A stretch of DNA of 64,000 nt. It comes from Pseudomonas gingeri (GTDB taxonomy: Bacteria > Pseudomonadota > Gammaproteobacteria > Pseudomonadales > Pseudomonadaceae). Shown piece by piece: positions 24,354-33,167 of the stretch. The stretch is from positions 310,001 through 374,000 of the forward strand of contig NZ_JACAOR010000014.1 in NCBI RefSeq assembly GCF_013386115.1. Direction: 5' to 3'. The notes below the pieces were generated by a model, which did no database searches, was not told where the DNA came from, and saw only the letters and a program-made list of their open reading frames with translations. Position 1 is the stretch's first letter. Every line of letters begins with the position of its first letter. Made by a program: the position numbers and the translations under genes.

Positions 24354-26681
24354 GTGCAGCGATTTGACCGCAGCTTTGTGCCGGTGCCGGAGATTTTTCA
24401 AGGCCCGGATTTTGCCCCCGCACGGCGCCAGCTCAGGGAGTTTTTTCTCGCCAGCCCTGAAAAGCGCGCGCAGACCCGCCTGCCCGATAGCTTCGACAAC
24501 TTCAACGAAACGTCGATTCTGCTCGGCCTGCAGCGGCTGTTTCACGGTAAATGCGCCTTCTGTGAGAGTGCCGGGCAAACCGAGCCGTATCAATTTCGCC
24601 CACCGTCCAACGCAGCACCCAGCAAAGGCCAGGATTCCGCCCACCTGTATTACGCCTGGCTGCGCCATGCCTGGGAGAATATCTATCCGATATGCGCCGC
24701 CTGCATACCTGACCAGCCGCGTTTCTTCCCGGTCAAGGGCAAGCGCGCACCTTTGCCCGACAAGCAGCAACTGCTGCGTTATGAGCAGGAAAACCTCGGG
24801 CTGTGGCGTGATCATCCACCCAAGGAGAAAAACCTGCTGCTGGACCCTTGCGTTGACCATGATTTCGCCAGGCATTTCGATATTGACCTCTCCTCGGGGG
24901 AACTGGTCGGACTCAGTGCCGAAGGGCTACTGACCGCCCAGCATTTCAATCTCAACCGCTCGGCGCTGTGCGCGCAGAGAGGAACGGCTCTTCATCGCTA
25001 CATGAGGACGCTGATCGAGCGCACCTTCGAGCAACTCATGAAGGGTGACTCCCTGACACATCCCGGGTATCTGGCCATTTTCGACTTTTCTGGAATGGAG
25101 TTTGGCGGCATCTGGTACCTGCTGTGCTGCCGAGTCGTTTCGGCCCTGACGCTTTCGGGGGAAAAGCCTCTTCCTGTGTCGCGGCTCAAGATCGCCGAGA
25201 GCTTCATGGTTCTGGCCCGTGACAAGCGTTTCAGTCAACGTCTCTCCCGGCTGCGGGCCTGGTATACCGATGCAAGCCTCAAAAGCGTCAGGTACGTTAG
25301 CGAGTCGTTCACGGGGGCCTCGGAGCGCTTCCCCTCGTTGCTTTCGATCCAGCTCAATCATTTCAAGGGCATTGAACAGCTCAGCCTGAACCTGCCGGTT
25401 TCCGAGCACTCACAGGGCTTTACAGGTAACGCACCACCTTTGCAGCCGGCATTGCTGATTCTCGGCGAAAACGCCGCCGGGAAAAGTTCGCTGCTGGAGG
25501 CCACCGCCCTGGCACTGTGTACGGACAAGGCCAGGGCGGAGTTGCAACTGGATGTCAGCGCGCTACCGCTGAATCCGGAATTGATGGGCGCCGCGTCGTT
25601 GCCCCAGGCGGCCTCGGCCAGTGTGACCCTCACCTTCGAGCAGGGCGTGCGCAGGACGCTGACCATTGCCGACGGCGTCTACTCGGTCGAAGGCCCGAGC
25701 CAGCTGCCGCCGGTCTTCGCCTACGGTGCCTTTCGCCAGTACCAGAAGGGCGTGCGGCGCTTCAGCGCGGCCAAGTCGATCATCAACCTGTTCCAGTCGG
25801 ATGTGTTGCTGTCCAACCCCGAGAAGTGGTTGCTGAGCCTCAAGGAACCGGATTTCAAGATGGTGGTACGGGCCCTGCGGGACGTGCTGTCGATCGAAGG
25901 CGAGTTCGACGTGATGGTGCGCGACCAGGAGCGCCAGCGCTGCCTGATCGTGACCACGACCGCGGGCTGCCAGACGCGCCATGAAACGCCCCTGAGCCTG
26001 GCATCGTCGGGTTATCGTTCGATCCTGGCGATGGTCTGCGACATCATGCAGGGCCTGATGAACAGACAGGTCAACCCGTTCTTCGACACCTTGGCCACGG
26101 CCCAGGCCATCGTGCTGATCGACGAGGTCGAGGCGCACCTGCATCCGCGCTGGAAGATCCAGATCATGCGTGCCCTGCGCAGCGCGTTGCCCAAGGTCAC
26201 TTTTATCGCCACCACCCACGACCCGCTGTGCCTGCGCGGCATGCAGGCCCATGAGGTGATCGTCATGCACCGGGTCGCCCGCGACTGCGATCCCCAGACC
26301 CAGTTGCCGGTCATGGTCGAGCAACTGGTCGAATTGCCCGATGTCAGCCAGTTGACCATCGAACAACTGCTGACCTCGGACTTTTTCAGCCTGACCTCTA
26401 CCGACCAGCCGGGCACCGAACGCGAACTGGCGCGGTTTGCCGATATCCTCGCCGCGCGCGAGCAGAATGACCCCTTGAACGAGGCGCAACTCAAGGCCTG
26501 GGCGCGCTTCGAGCGGGATATCAGCGATGCCTTGCCGGTGGGTTCCACCGAAGTGCAACGGCTGGTGCAGGAGGCGGTGGTGGAGTACCTGAAGAACCGT
26601 CGGCAGGCGTCGAGCGCCAGGCTGGGTGAGCTGCGCAGCGCCTCCAGGCAACGTATCCTGGATATTCTGGAGTCGCTCTGA
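24354..26681 (+). CDS. PtuA-like AAA/ABC-type ATPase with N-terminal degenerate HNH domain
   Basis: 775 residues, starting at GTG 24354 behind TCAGGGAG. Residues 60-125 mimic an HNH/TIGR02646 fold: zinc pairs C67-C70 and C114-C117 in LFHGKCAFCES and ICAAC, but the catalytic His of the EHYRPK motif is replaced (YQFRPPS) and the Asn after the second Cys pair is missing. Residues 330-680 form an SMC/OLD-like ATPase: Walker A GENAAGKS (371-378), Walker B AIVLIDEVEAHLHP (from 585) and the switch His in TTHDP. The next gene, four bases on, is an intact TIGR02646 HNH nuclease. The pair matches Septu anti-phage systems (PtuA ATPase, PtuB nuclease), except for the fused extra HNH domain. A TATAAA box lies at about 24290. 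Confidence 0.8.
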   Translation: MQRFDRSFVPVPEIFQGPDFAPARRQLREFFLASPEKRAQTRLPDSFDNFNETSILLGLQRLFHGKCAFCESAGQTEPYQFRPPSNAAPSKGQDSAHLYYAWLRHAWENIYPICAACIPDQPRFFPVKGKRAPLPDKQQLLRYEQENLGLWRDHPPKEKNLLLDPCVDHDFARHFDIDLSSGELVGLSAEGLLTAQHFNLNRSALCAQRGTALHRYMRTLIERTFEQLMKGDSLTHPGYLAIFDFSGMEFGGIWYLLCCRVVSALTLSGEKPLPVSRLKIAESFMVLARDKRFSQRLSRLRAWYTDASLKSVRYVSESFTGASERFPSLLSIQLNHFKGIEQLSLNLPVSEHSQGFTGNAPPLQPALLILGENAAGKSSLLEATALALCTDKARAELQLDVSALPLNPELMGAASLPQAASASVTLTFEQGVRRTLTIADGVYSVEGPSQLPPVFAYGAFRQYQKGVRRFSAAKSIINLFQSDVLLSNPEKWLLSLKEPDFKMVVRALRDVLSIEGEFDVMVRDQERQRCLIVTTTAGCQTRHETPLSLASSGYRSILAMVCDIMQGLMNRQVNPFFDTLATAQAIVLIDEVEAHLHPRWKIQIMRALRSALPKVTFIATTHDPLCLRGMQAHEVIVMHRVARDCDPQTQLPVMVEQLVELPDVSQLTIEQLLTSDFFSLTSTDQPGTERELARFADILAAREQNDPLNEAQLKAWARFERDISDALPVGSTEVQRLVQEAVVEYLKNRRQASSARLGELRSASRQRILDILESL

Positions 26682-26684
26682 ACC

Positions 26685-27704
26685 ATGCGTGCCGTTATCC
26701 GCAAGACCGCCAAGCTGCCCGATGCCCTGTCCGGAACCGACTCGGCTGCCGCCCGTGAACTGGGCAAGTTGCAAGCTTACTTCCGCGCCCCAACGGGCAG
26801 CCCGCCGGCATTTGCGGTCTACAAGTCCGACAGTGTGAAAAAGCAGCTCGATGAGCTGTTCCATGGCAAGTGCGCCTACTGCGAAAGCTTCTTTGCCTCC
26901 ACGGCGCCGGTGGATGTCGAGCATTACCGGCCCAAGGGCGCGGTGTCCGAGGAGAGCGGTCATCCGGGTTACTGGTGGCTGGCCATGGACTGGGACAACC
27001 TGCTGCCCAGTTGCATCGATTGCAACCGCAAGCGCAAGCAGGTCACGCCCAAACTGTCGGCCAAGCTGCAGACCCTGCTGGATCATCGCCAGGGTTTCAG
27101 TGAAGCGAGTGTGGTACTGACGGGGAAGAAGGACAGCTTCCCGATCCTCGGCCAGCGGGCGATGGCCGAAGGCTCCGACCTGGTCGCCGAGTACCCGCTG
27201 TTGCTTGACCCTTGTCGGGACAACCCGGACGAACACCTCAGGTTTCATATCGACCGCGAGAACCTGATCGGCCTGGTCTTGCCCAGGCCGCATCCGGGCA
27301 GCGACCTGCCGTCGCTCACCGGCACGGCCATCGATAGCCTGGTCCGGGAAGCACGGGAGACGGGACTGAGCCTCAAGGGCACGGTGTCGATCCATGTCTA
27401 CGGCTTGAATCGGCTCGGCCTGGTGCAGGAGCGCACGCGCTTGCTGCGGCAACTGGAGTTCCTGGAGATGCTGGCGCTGGAAATGGGCCTGATGGCCCAG
27501 GAGCTCGACCCTGATCCGGATGTACCGATCATCGATCCGCAGGACCAGGCCCGGCGGGATCGCGATGAGCGTATCGCCAAGCGCCTGCGTTTCCTGCAGG
27601 ACCAGATACTCGGCGAGATGAAGGCCATGGCGCGGCCCGAAGCGCCTTACTCGGCCATGGTCCGGGCATGGATCGAAGGGTTCAAGCAGCGCCTGGGCCA
27701 CTGA
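26685..27704 (+). CDS. PtuB-like HNH endonuclease (TIGR02646 type)
   Basis: A 339-residue nuclease. The zinc/HNH core is intact: C63 and C66 in LFHGKCAYCES, catalytic H80 in VEHYRPKG, W103-D104-N105, then C110 and C113 with N114-R115 in CIDCNRKRK. About 200 further residues (RDNPDEHLRFHIDREN, SIHVYGLNR) are typical of the TIGR02646 family. It starts three bases after the ATPase stop, so the two are one operon. In Septu the ATPase holds and controls the nuclease, which cuts nucleic acid on phage infection. Anti-phage function here is inferred, not shown. Confidence 0.85.
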   Translation: MRAVIRKTAKLPDALSGTDSAAARELGKLQAYFRAPTGSPPAFAVYKSDSVKKQLDELFHGKCAYCESFFASTAPVDVEHYRPKGAVSEESGHPGYWWLAMDWDNLLPSCIDCNRKRKQVTPKLSAKLQTLLDHRQGFSEASVVLTGKKDSFPILGQRAMAEGSDLVAEYPLLLDPCRDNPDEHLRFHIDRENLIGLVLPRPHPGSDLPSLTGTAIDSLVREARETGLSLKGTVSIHVYGLNRLGLVQERTRLLRQLEFLEMLALEMGLMAQELDPDPDVPIIDPQDQARRDRDERIAKRLRFLQDQILGEMKAMARPEAPYSAMVRAWIEGFKQRLGH

Positions 27705-27723
27705 CCCCTTCGCTTACCGGCGG

Positions 27724-28374
27724 TCAGGGTGCGGTCGTTCCGGCATCCGCCGCCGCCGGGCGGATCCCTTGTCGTTCCGCCACCGCCCGCAGGGTCTTGA
27801 GGCTGATCATTGGCGCATCGACGACAAACCGGTTGGCCAGCCAGGAAGGAATGTCTCCCGCCGGCTCGGCCTGCAACTGGTAGGTCACGCGGGTTTCATT
27901 TTCGCTCCTGGGCAGCATCTTCCAGGTGCCCGTCAGCTGGCGCACACGGATGAATCCCGGCACCGCGGGGGTGTAGTCGGGCGCCGCGTCGAGGTGGCGG
28001 ATCAGGCTGCCGTCGTCGTTGCGCTCGGTGTGCACATGCAACACCATGTCCCGCGGGCTGGCCGGCCAGGGCAGGTCGGTGGTCAGGTAGACCCAGGTGT
28101 CGTCGCCATCGTTTTTCAGCAGGCGCATATCGGCGCAGGCATACAGCCACTTGCAGGCCACCCGGAGGTTTTCCTGCAGGTCGCTGAGGGTGGAGACATC
28201 GGCCTTGATATCGACCTCGCCACGAAAGCTCTGGTAATGCGAACCGGGTGCCTTGCTGAGGAAGACCTGGATACCGTCTTCCTCGTGGGCCAGTTTCCAG
28301 TCGTCGGCCGCCGCCACGGCTACCGTGTTCAGGCAGGCCGCTGCCAGGGCGATCACAGCTAACAAGCTCTTCAT
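27724..28374 (-). CDS. secreted START-domain lipid-binding-fold protein
   Basis: A 216-residue protein with a signal peptide (MKSLLAVIALAAACLNTVAVAAA) and a START-like domain: WKLAHEEDGIQVFLSK opens it, PWPASPRDMVLHV and LTGTWKMLP are typical inner strands. START domains hold lipids or hydrophobic ligands in a deep pocket; in Pseudomonas these periplasmic versions have no assigned role. It follows the LysR gene on the same strand after 66 bases and converges with the nuclease gene. Confidence 0.82.
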   Translation of the reverse strand: MKSLLAVIALAAACLNTVAVAAADDWKLAHEEDGIQVFLSKAPGSHYQSFRGEVDIKADVSTLSDLQENLRVACKWLYACADMRLLKNDGDDTWVYLTTDLPWPASPRDMVLHVHTERNDDGSLIRHLDAAPDYTPAVPGFIRVRQLTGTWKMLPRSENETRVTYQLQAEPAGDIPSWLANRFVVDAPMISLKTLRAVAERQGIRPAAADAGTTAP

Positions 28375-28440
28375 TCGAGTCTCCAGGACCGCACGGTGGA
28401 ATGTCCGCGCCTACCGAGAGCTAACACGCTAGCACGGGGA

Positions 28441-29385
28441 TTATTCGGTGACTCTCGAAAGTGTCGGCTCGATCAGTTGCGAGCCCAGGTTCTGCAGGCG
28501 AATCATGTCCATCAACTGGCGCAGCCCCGGTTGTGACTGGCGCTGGCTGGAGTAGTACATGTACAGCGGCGCGCCGGTACAGGACCAGTGTGGCATCACT
28601 TCGCAAAGACGACCGTCGTGCAGTTCCGCGCTGACCCGGCGTTCCAGGCAGTAGGCGATGCCGATGCCGGCGAGGGCGGCGTCGATCGAGGCCTGGGTGT
28701 CGGACGCGGTAAGCATGCCGGGCACCTCGATGCGGATCTGGCGCTCGCCGTTGCCCAGTTCCCATCTGTAGGCGGTGTTGTTGCCCAGGCGCATCTTGAT
28801 GCACGAATGCCGCAGCAGCTCGTCCGGCGTCTCGGGGGCCGGATAGCGGGCCAGGTAGGCGGGGGACGCGACCATCACCCAGCGCAGTTCGCCGGTCAGG
28901 GGCACCGCGATCATGTCCTGGGGCACTGTCGCGCCGTAGCGGATACCGGCGTCATAGCCTTCGGCGACGATATCCACCAGGCGGTCCTCGACCATCAGGT
29001 CCAGGTGCAACTGCGGATAGGCCGCCATGAACGGACCGAGCACCGGGCTGATCAGCAGCTTGGCCGCGTCGCGAGGGACGTTCAGGCGCAGGCGCCCGAT
29101 CGGGGCGTGGCGATACAGGTCCAGCTCGTCGAGGGCACCCTGGATGGTCTCGAAACCCTGCGCCAGTTTCTGCGCCAGCAGGGCGCCGGCGTCGGTCGGT
29201 TCCACCGAGCGGCTGTTGCGGTTGAGCAGCTTGACTCCCAGGCGGGTTTCCAGATTGCGCATGGTGTGGCTCAGCGCGGAGGTAGTGACCCCCAGTTCAT
29301 GGGCTGCCTGGCGAAAGCTGCGGCGACGGATGATCGCCATGAAGACATTGAGGTCCGCCAGTTCGGAGCGGTTGAATCCGGCCAT
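28441..29385 (-). CDS. LysR-family transcriptional regulator
   Basis: A 314-residue LysR protein: HTH in residues 1-65 (RSFRQAAHELGVTTSALSHTMRNLE) and an effector domain from about residue 95 (RLRLNVPRDAAKLLI). The start at 29385 gives the normal family length. It is divergent from the aldo/keto reductase with a LysR-type inverted repeat in the gap, so that reductase is its likely target. Confidence 0.92.
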   Translation of the reverse strand: MAGFNRSELADLNVFMAIIRRRSFRQAAHELGVTTSALSHTMRNLETRLGVKLLNRNSRSVEPTDAGALLAQKLAQGFETIQGALDELDLYRHAPIGRLRLNVPRDAAKLLISPVLGPFMAAYPQLHLDLMVEDRLVDIVAEGYDAGIRYGATVPQDMIAVPLTGELRWVMVASPAYLARYPAPETPDELLRHSCIKMRLGNNTAYRWELGNGERQIRIEVPGMLTASDTQASIDAALAGIGIAYCLERRVSAELHDGRLCEVMPHWSCTGAPLYMYYSSQRQSQPGLRQLMDMIRLQNLGSQLIEPTLSRVTE

Positions 29386-29422
29386 CTCGAGGATTTTCCA
29401 GGGCAAGTCGGGTTAACGGGGT

Positions 29423-29439
29423 GTTGAGCCCTATTCAAC
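29423..29439. promoter_or_regulatory. candidate LysR operator (T-N11-A)
   Basis: GTTGA (29423-29427) and TCAAC (29435-29439) are perfect inverted arms separated by seven bases, with the T-N11-A spacing usual for LysR sites. It lies in the gap between the divergent LysR and aldo/keto reductase genes. Confidence 0.5.
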
Positions 29440-29495
29440 CATGGATGACCTAGAGTAACTGACCTTTCTTCCCTTCGACTCAGACAGAGGTTTTC

Positions 29496-30479
29496 ATGAG
29501 CATCGAACACATCAGCATTGCCGGTATCGACAAGCCGGTTTCGCGCATCGCCCTGGGCACCTGGTCCATGGGCGGCTGGATGTGGGGTGGCGCCGACGAC
29601 GCCGTGTCCATCCAGACCATTCGCCACGCCCTCGACAGCGGCATCAACCTGATCGATACCGCGCCGGTCTATGGCAAGGGGCATTCCGAGCTCCTGATCG
29701 GCAAGGCGCTGGCGGGTGTGCGGCACCAGGCCGTGATCGCCACCAAGGCCGGCTTGCAGTGGGACGATGGATCGGTGCGACGCAACGCCACGGCCAGACG
29801 GATTCGCCATGAGGTCGAAGACTCGCTGCGTCGCCTGGACACCGACTATATCGACCTGTACCAGATCCACTGGCCCGATCCGCTGGTGGCTCAGGAGGAA
29901 ACCGCCGGGGAACTGGAAAAGCTCCGTCAGGAAGGCAAGATCCTTGCGGTCGGCGTCAGCAACTATTCGCCGGCGCAGATGGACGAGTTCCGCGAGTACA
30001 CCGCCCTGGCCAGCGTGCAGCCGCCCTATAACCTGTTCGAGCGGGCGATCGACAGCGATATCCTGCCATATGCCAGGCAGCATGAAATGGTCGTGCTGGC
30101 CTACGGTTCGTTGTGCCGGGGGCTGTTGACGGGCTCGATGAGTCCTTCGACGGCATTCGGCAGTGACGACATCCGTGGCGCCGATCCGAAATTCCGTGCT
30201 CCGCGCTTCGAACAGTACCTGGCCGCCGTGGCGGCGCTGGATCTGTTCGCCCGCGAGCGGTACGACAAATCGGTGCTGGCCCTGGCCCTGCGCTGGGTAC
30301 TCGACCAGGGCCCGATCATCGCCCTGTGGGGCGCCCGCAAGCCGGAGCAACTGAAGGGCTTTGAAGAGGCATTCGGCTGGAGCCTGTCGGCCGATGACCT
30401 GAAGCAGATCGACCAGATCCTGCTCAACACCATCAAGGACCCGGTAGGCCCCGAGTTCATGGCGCCGGGCACGCGCTGA
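29496..30479 (+). CDS. aldo/keto reductase
   Basis: A 327-residue NAD(P)H-dependent oxidoreductase with an (alpha/beta)8 barrel. The catalytic tetrad is visible: Asp and Tyr in DTAPVYG, Lys in ATKAG and His in YQIHWPD. GVSNYSPAQM and WGARKPEQL are cofactor-side family blocks. It resembles the YajO/Tas type. Divergent from a LysR gene that probably controls it. The aldehyde or ketone substrate is unknown. It is followed by a REP array. Confidence 0.92.
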   Translation: MSIEHISIAGIDKPVSRIALGTWSMGGWMWGGADDAVSIQTIRHALDSGINLIDTAPVYGKGHSELLIGKALAGVRHQAVIATKAGLQWDDGSVRRNATARRIRHEVEDSLRRLDTDYIDLYQIHWPDPLVAQEETAGELEKLRQEGKILAVGVSNYSPAQMDEFREYTALASVQPPYNLFERAIDSDILPYARQHEMVVLAYGSLCRGLLTGSMSPSTAFGSDDIRGADPKFRAPRFEQYLAAVAALDLFARERYDKSVLALALRWVLDQGPIIALWGARKPEQLKGFEEAFGWSLSADDLKQIDQILLNTIKDPVGPEFMAPGTR

Positions 30480-30497
30480 GGACAGATGCGCGCCGCC

Positions 30498-30722
30498 TGT
30501 GCCGGCCTCTTCGTGGGCAAGCCCACTCCCACAGTTTTGTGCCCTGCGCAATTGCTGTAGGGGCGAGCGTTGCCTGTGCCGGCCTCTTCGTGGGCAAGCC
30601 CACTCCCACAGTTTTTGTGTCCTGCGCAATTGCTGTAGGCGCGCGCGTTGCCTAAGCCCACTCCCACAGTTTTGTGCCCTGCGCAATTACCGTGGGAGCG
30701 AGCTTGCCCGCGAAAGGGCCCT
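30498..30722. repeat. tandem REP array, 77-base unit, about 2.7 copies
   Basis: Unit 1 starts at 30498 and unit 2 at 30575, both opening TGTGCCGGCCTCTTCGTGGG and running through AAGCCCACTCCCACAG and CCTGCGCAATTGCTGTAG. Unit 3 (from about 30651) has lost its first 20 bases and ends with a full REP, GTGGGAGCGAGCTTGCCCGC. The units contain inverted REP halves. The array fills most of the 281-base gap 30480-30760 between convergent genes. Confidence 0.85.
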
Positions 30723-30760
30723 TGAGTTCACCGAAGATCTCGCTGGCACGCCAAGGTCGG

Positions 30761-31537
30761 TCAGGCCACCGAGTACCCTCCGTCGGCCAGCAGCGCATGG
30801 CCGGAGATATAGGTGGAGTCCTCGGAACCGAGGAATGCCACCACCGTGGCCATTTCCTCGGCGGTGCCGAAACGACCGGCTGGCGTAGCGGCGGCGAAAG
30901 CCTGCTGGGCCTCCACCGACGGCCAGATCCCGCGATGATGGAGCGGCGTCTCGATCAGCCCCGGACACAGGGCGTTGACTCGTACTCCATGCTTGAACCA
31001 TTCGATGGACGCGGTCCTGGTCATGCCGACCACCGCGTGCTTGGTGGCGATGTACAGCGAAGCATTTTCAAAGCCGATCACGCCGCCCATGGAGGCGTTG
31101 TTGATGATGCTGCCAAAGCCCTGTTCAAGCATGACCCGGGCTTCGTACTTCATGCAGTTGAAGACGCCCCGCACATTGGGCTCGAAGACCAGGTCGAAGC
31201 GTTCCCCATCCTGCTCCAGCAAGGGCGCGAAGACACCTTCGGTGCCGGCATTGTTGAAAGCGATATCCAGGCGGCCATAGGTGTCCACGGCAAAGCGGAC
31301 CATCGCCTCGATATCTGCTTCCCGGGTCACGTCGACAATGATCGATTCGGCCATGCCGCCGTGGGCGCGGATGATCTTCACCACTTCGTCCAGCTCGCCC
31401 TGGCGGCGGGCCGCGGCGATGACCCGGGCACCCCGTCGTGCCAGGACAATGGCGGCGGCCCGGCCGATGCCGGAACTGGCACCGGTGATCAGGGCGACTT
31501 TGCCTTCGAGTTGAAGCGGGTTGTGTGCAGTGCTCAT
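30761..31537 (-). CDS. short-chain dehydrogenase/reductase
   Basis: A 258-residue Rossmann-fold oxidoreductase. TGASSGIG (cofactor), FNNAGTEG, the catalytic Ser in NNASMGG and YIATK are all in place, and it ends ADGGYSVA like classical SDRs. An Arg pair after the second strand (AARR) suggests NADP. ATG at 31537 is set by GGAG nearby; an in-frame ATG at 31561 is less likely. Divergent from a LysR gene across a perfect inverted repeat. Substrate unknown. Confidence 0.93.
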   Translation of the reverse strand: MSTAHNPLQLEGKVALITGASSGIGRAAAIVLARRGARVIAAARRQGELDEVVKIIRAHGGMAESIIVDVTREADIEAMVRFAVDTYGRLDIAFNNAGTEGVFAPLLEQDGERFDLVFEPNVRGVFNCMKYEARVMLEQGFGSIINNASMGGVIGFENASLYIATKHAVVGMTRTASIEWFKHGVRVNALCPGLIETPLHHRGIWPSVEAQQAFAAATPAGRFGTAEEMATVVAFLGSEDSTYISGHALLADGGYSVA

Positions 31538-31622
31538 GGCTTTCTCCGACAGTGGAAACAAGGTGTGGAGAAAGCCTACGGCTTCGAGCCCCTGGCGATA
31601 ATCGGGGTAATTGTTGTTCGGC

Positions 31623-31641
31623 TATGAACCAGAGGTTCATA
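31623..31641. promoter_or_regulatory. perfect inverted repeat between SDR and LysR genes
   Basis: TATGAACC, spacer AGA, GGTTCATA: eight-base perfect arms. It lies between the divergent SDR and LysR starts. Its right half extends to GGTTCATAAT, which recurs at 36187-36196 in the next SDR-LysR gap. Likely the binding site of the LysR product. Confidence 0.6.
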
Positions 31642-31673
31642 ATGGATCCCTGATCCAAGGGAGATACCGCGCC

Positions 31674-32597
31674 GTGAATCCATCGAGTCATCCCGCCAGC
31701 GGGGTTCACCTGCCGGGCCTGATCGCCTTTGAAGCCGTTGCCCGGCACCTGAGCTTTTCCAGGGCCGCCGCCGAGTTGCAGGTGTCGCCCACGGCGATGT
31801 CCAAGACGATCAACCAGCTGGAACGGCGCCTGTCCATGCGCCTGTTCAACCGCACCACCCGCAGCGTGCAGTTGACCGAGGCGGGCCAGCAGTTGCTGCA
31901 ATCCCTGGCGCCGGCGCTGGAGCAGATCCGCGGGGCGGTGCTGAGCATTGCCGAGGCCACCGGCAAACCCTCCGGGCTGTTGCGGATCAACACTTCCCAT
32001 GTCGGTTACGGGCGGGTGATCGAGCCCTATTTGCCGGCCTTTCTCGAGCAGTACCCGCAGATCATCGTCGATGTCGCCCTCGACAACGGTTTCAGCGATA
32101 TCGTCGGCGCGGGGTTTGATGTCGGGCTGCGCCTGGGCCATGCGTTGCACAACGACATGATCGCGGTCCCGGTGGGCGGCCCGCAGCAACTGATCGTCGT
32201 GGGAGCGCCAGCGTACCTGCAACGCTTTGGTACACCGGCAGCGCTGGTCGATCTGTTGCAGCACCGTTGTATCCGCCAGCGACTGGTGAGCAGCTCGCGC
32301 CTGCTGGACTGGGATTTCAGCGTCGAGGGCCGGCACACGCGGATCGAGGTCAATGGCGGGCTGATCGTCGATGAGATGCAGGCGGCGTTGTCCGCCGCAC
32401 TGCGTGGTCATGGGCTGGCCTATGTCTTCGCGTCCCTGGCGGCCGGGCCGATAGCGGCTGGAGCACTGGTGCCGCTGTTCGAACGCTGTTCGCCGGACAG
32501 TGAGATCTTTCATCTGTATTACCCCAATCGGGCACAGATGCCGGGCAAGTTGCGGGCCTTTATCGACTTTATCCAGGCGGCGAACCGGGCGACCTGA
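31674..32597 (+). CDS. LysR-family transcriptional regulator
   Basis: 307 residues from GTG 31674, behind AAGGGAGA. HTH: LSFSRAAAELQVSPTAMSKTINQLERRL, followed by LFNRTTRSVQLTEAG, the wing typical of the CrgA-like subgroup. Effector domain from about residue 95. It is divergent from the SDR gene and similar in its HTH to the LysR at 36233, which also faces an SDR, suggesting an ancient duplication of the pair. Confidence 0.9.
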   Translation: MNPSSHPASGVHLPGLIAFEAVARHLSFSRAAAELQVSPTAMSKTINQLERRLSMRLFNRTTRSVQLTEAGQQLLQSLAPALEQIRGAVLSIAEATGKPSGLLRINTSHVGYGRVIEPYLPAFLEQYPQIIVDVALDNGFSDIVGAGFDVGLRLGHALHNDMIAVPVGGPQQLIVVGAPAYLQRFGTPAALVDLLQHRCIRQRLVSSSRLLDWDFSVEGRHTRIEVNGGLIVDEMQAALSAALRGHGLAYVFASLAAGPIAAGALVPLFERCSPDSEIFHLYYPNRAQMPGKLRAFIDFIQAANRAT

Positions 32598-32642
32598 ATA
32601 TTGCCCGGCGGCGACAATGCTTGTAGAACGCTTGCGGCTTGC

Positions 32643-32918
32643 TTATCGGCAACTGGCCACTGTCACTTTGCAGGTCGCTGGCGTGCCGCCTGATTCCGCC
32701 GCGTAGCGCCGACAGTTGCTCAGGGATTTTACGCTGGCCGAGCCGATGCTCGACCCCCAGGCGAGTCCGCCGACCCCGACCGTTGGCACGGCCTTGGCGT
32801 AGCATGGGTCCCCGTTGACCGGGGTTTGCGGGCGCTTGCCGGAGCAGCCGGCGATCATCGAAACAACGACGGTCAGCAGGAGCAAGGGCAGGAGGCGTCG
32901 CGGGAGGTGGTTGGTCAT
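32643..32918 (-). CDS. small lipoprotein, 91 residues
   Basis: Lipoprotein signal with hydrophobic core LLPLLLLTVVVSM and lipobox IAGC (Cys25). The mature part holds DPCYAKAVPTVGVGG and three further Cys residues, which could form disulfides in the periplasm. No clear ribosome site. No family recognised. It converges with the LysR gene. Confidence 0.6.
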   Translation of the reverse strand: MTNHLPRRLLPLLLLTVVVSMIAGCSGKRPQTPVNGDPCYAKAVPTVGVGGLAWGSSIGSASVKSLSNCRRYAAESGGTPATCKVTVASCR

Positions 32919-33120
32919 GGCAGGTTCGATATCGAGGAGTGGGGCCCATCCATTGTCTCCCCTTATCAGGGAAGCGCAAGGCCTGCTTGAACGAATCGGC
33001 CTGTAGCCAGCGCATTGCCAGGGTCGCCGTCACTCGTGCCGCGCATGCACGGGGTCGCGCCAGATGACGGAAACGGATGATCCACGGGGCGCATTAATGG
33101 CATCATGGCGGACTGTCGAG

Positions 33121-33138
33121 GCGCACGAACCTGTGCGC
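33121..33138 (+). promoter_or_regulatory. hairpin in the aroA leader
   Basis: GCGCAC and GTGCGC (six perfect pairs, six-base loop) lie 30 bases before the aroA start. Could be a leader hairpin or protein site; no T-run makes a full terminator. The rest of the gap 32919-33120 shows nothing clear. Confidence 0.3.
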
Positions 33139-33167
33139 TTATCTTTCGAGCCTGGAGAGTTGATTAA

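Noticed and set aside
25563..27701. 712-codon minus-strand frame opposite the Septu-like genes
   Set aside because: Antisense shadow: it spans two genes and the gap between them and shows no domain.
30498..30722. CRISPR array
   Set aside because: The 77-base repeats are directly adjacent without unique spacers and match REP elements; no cas genes.
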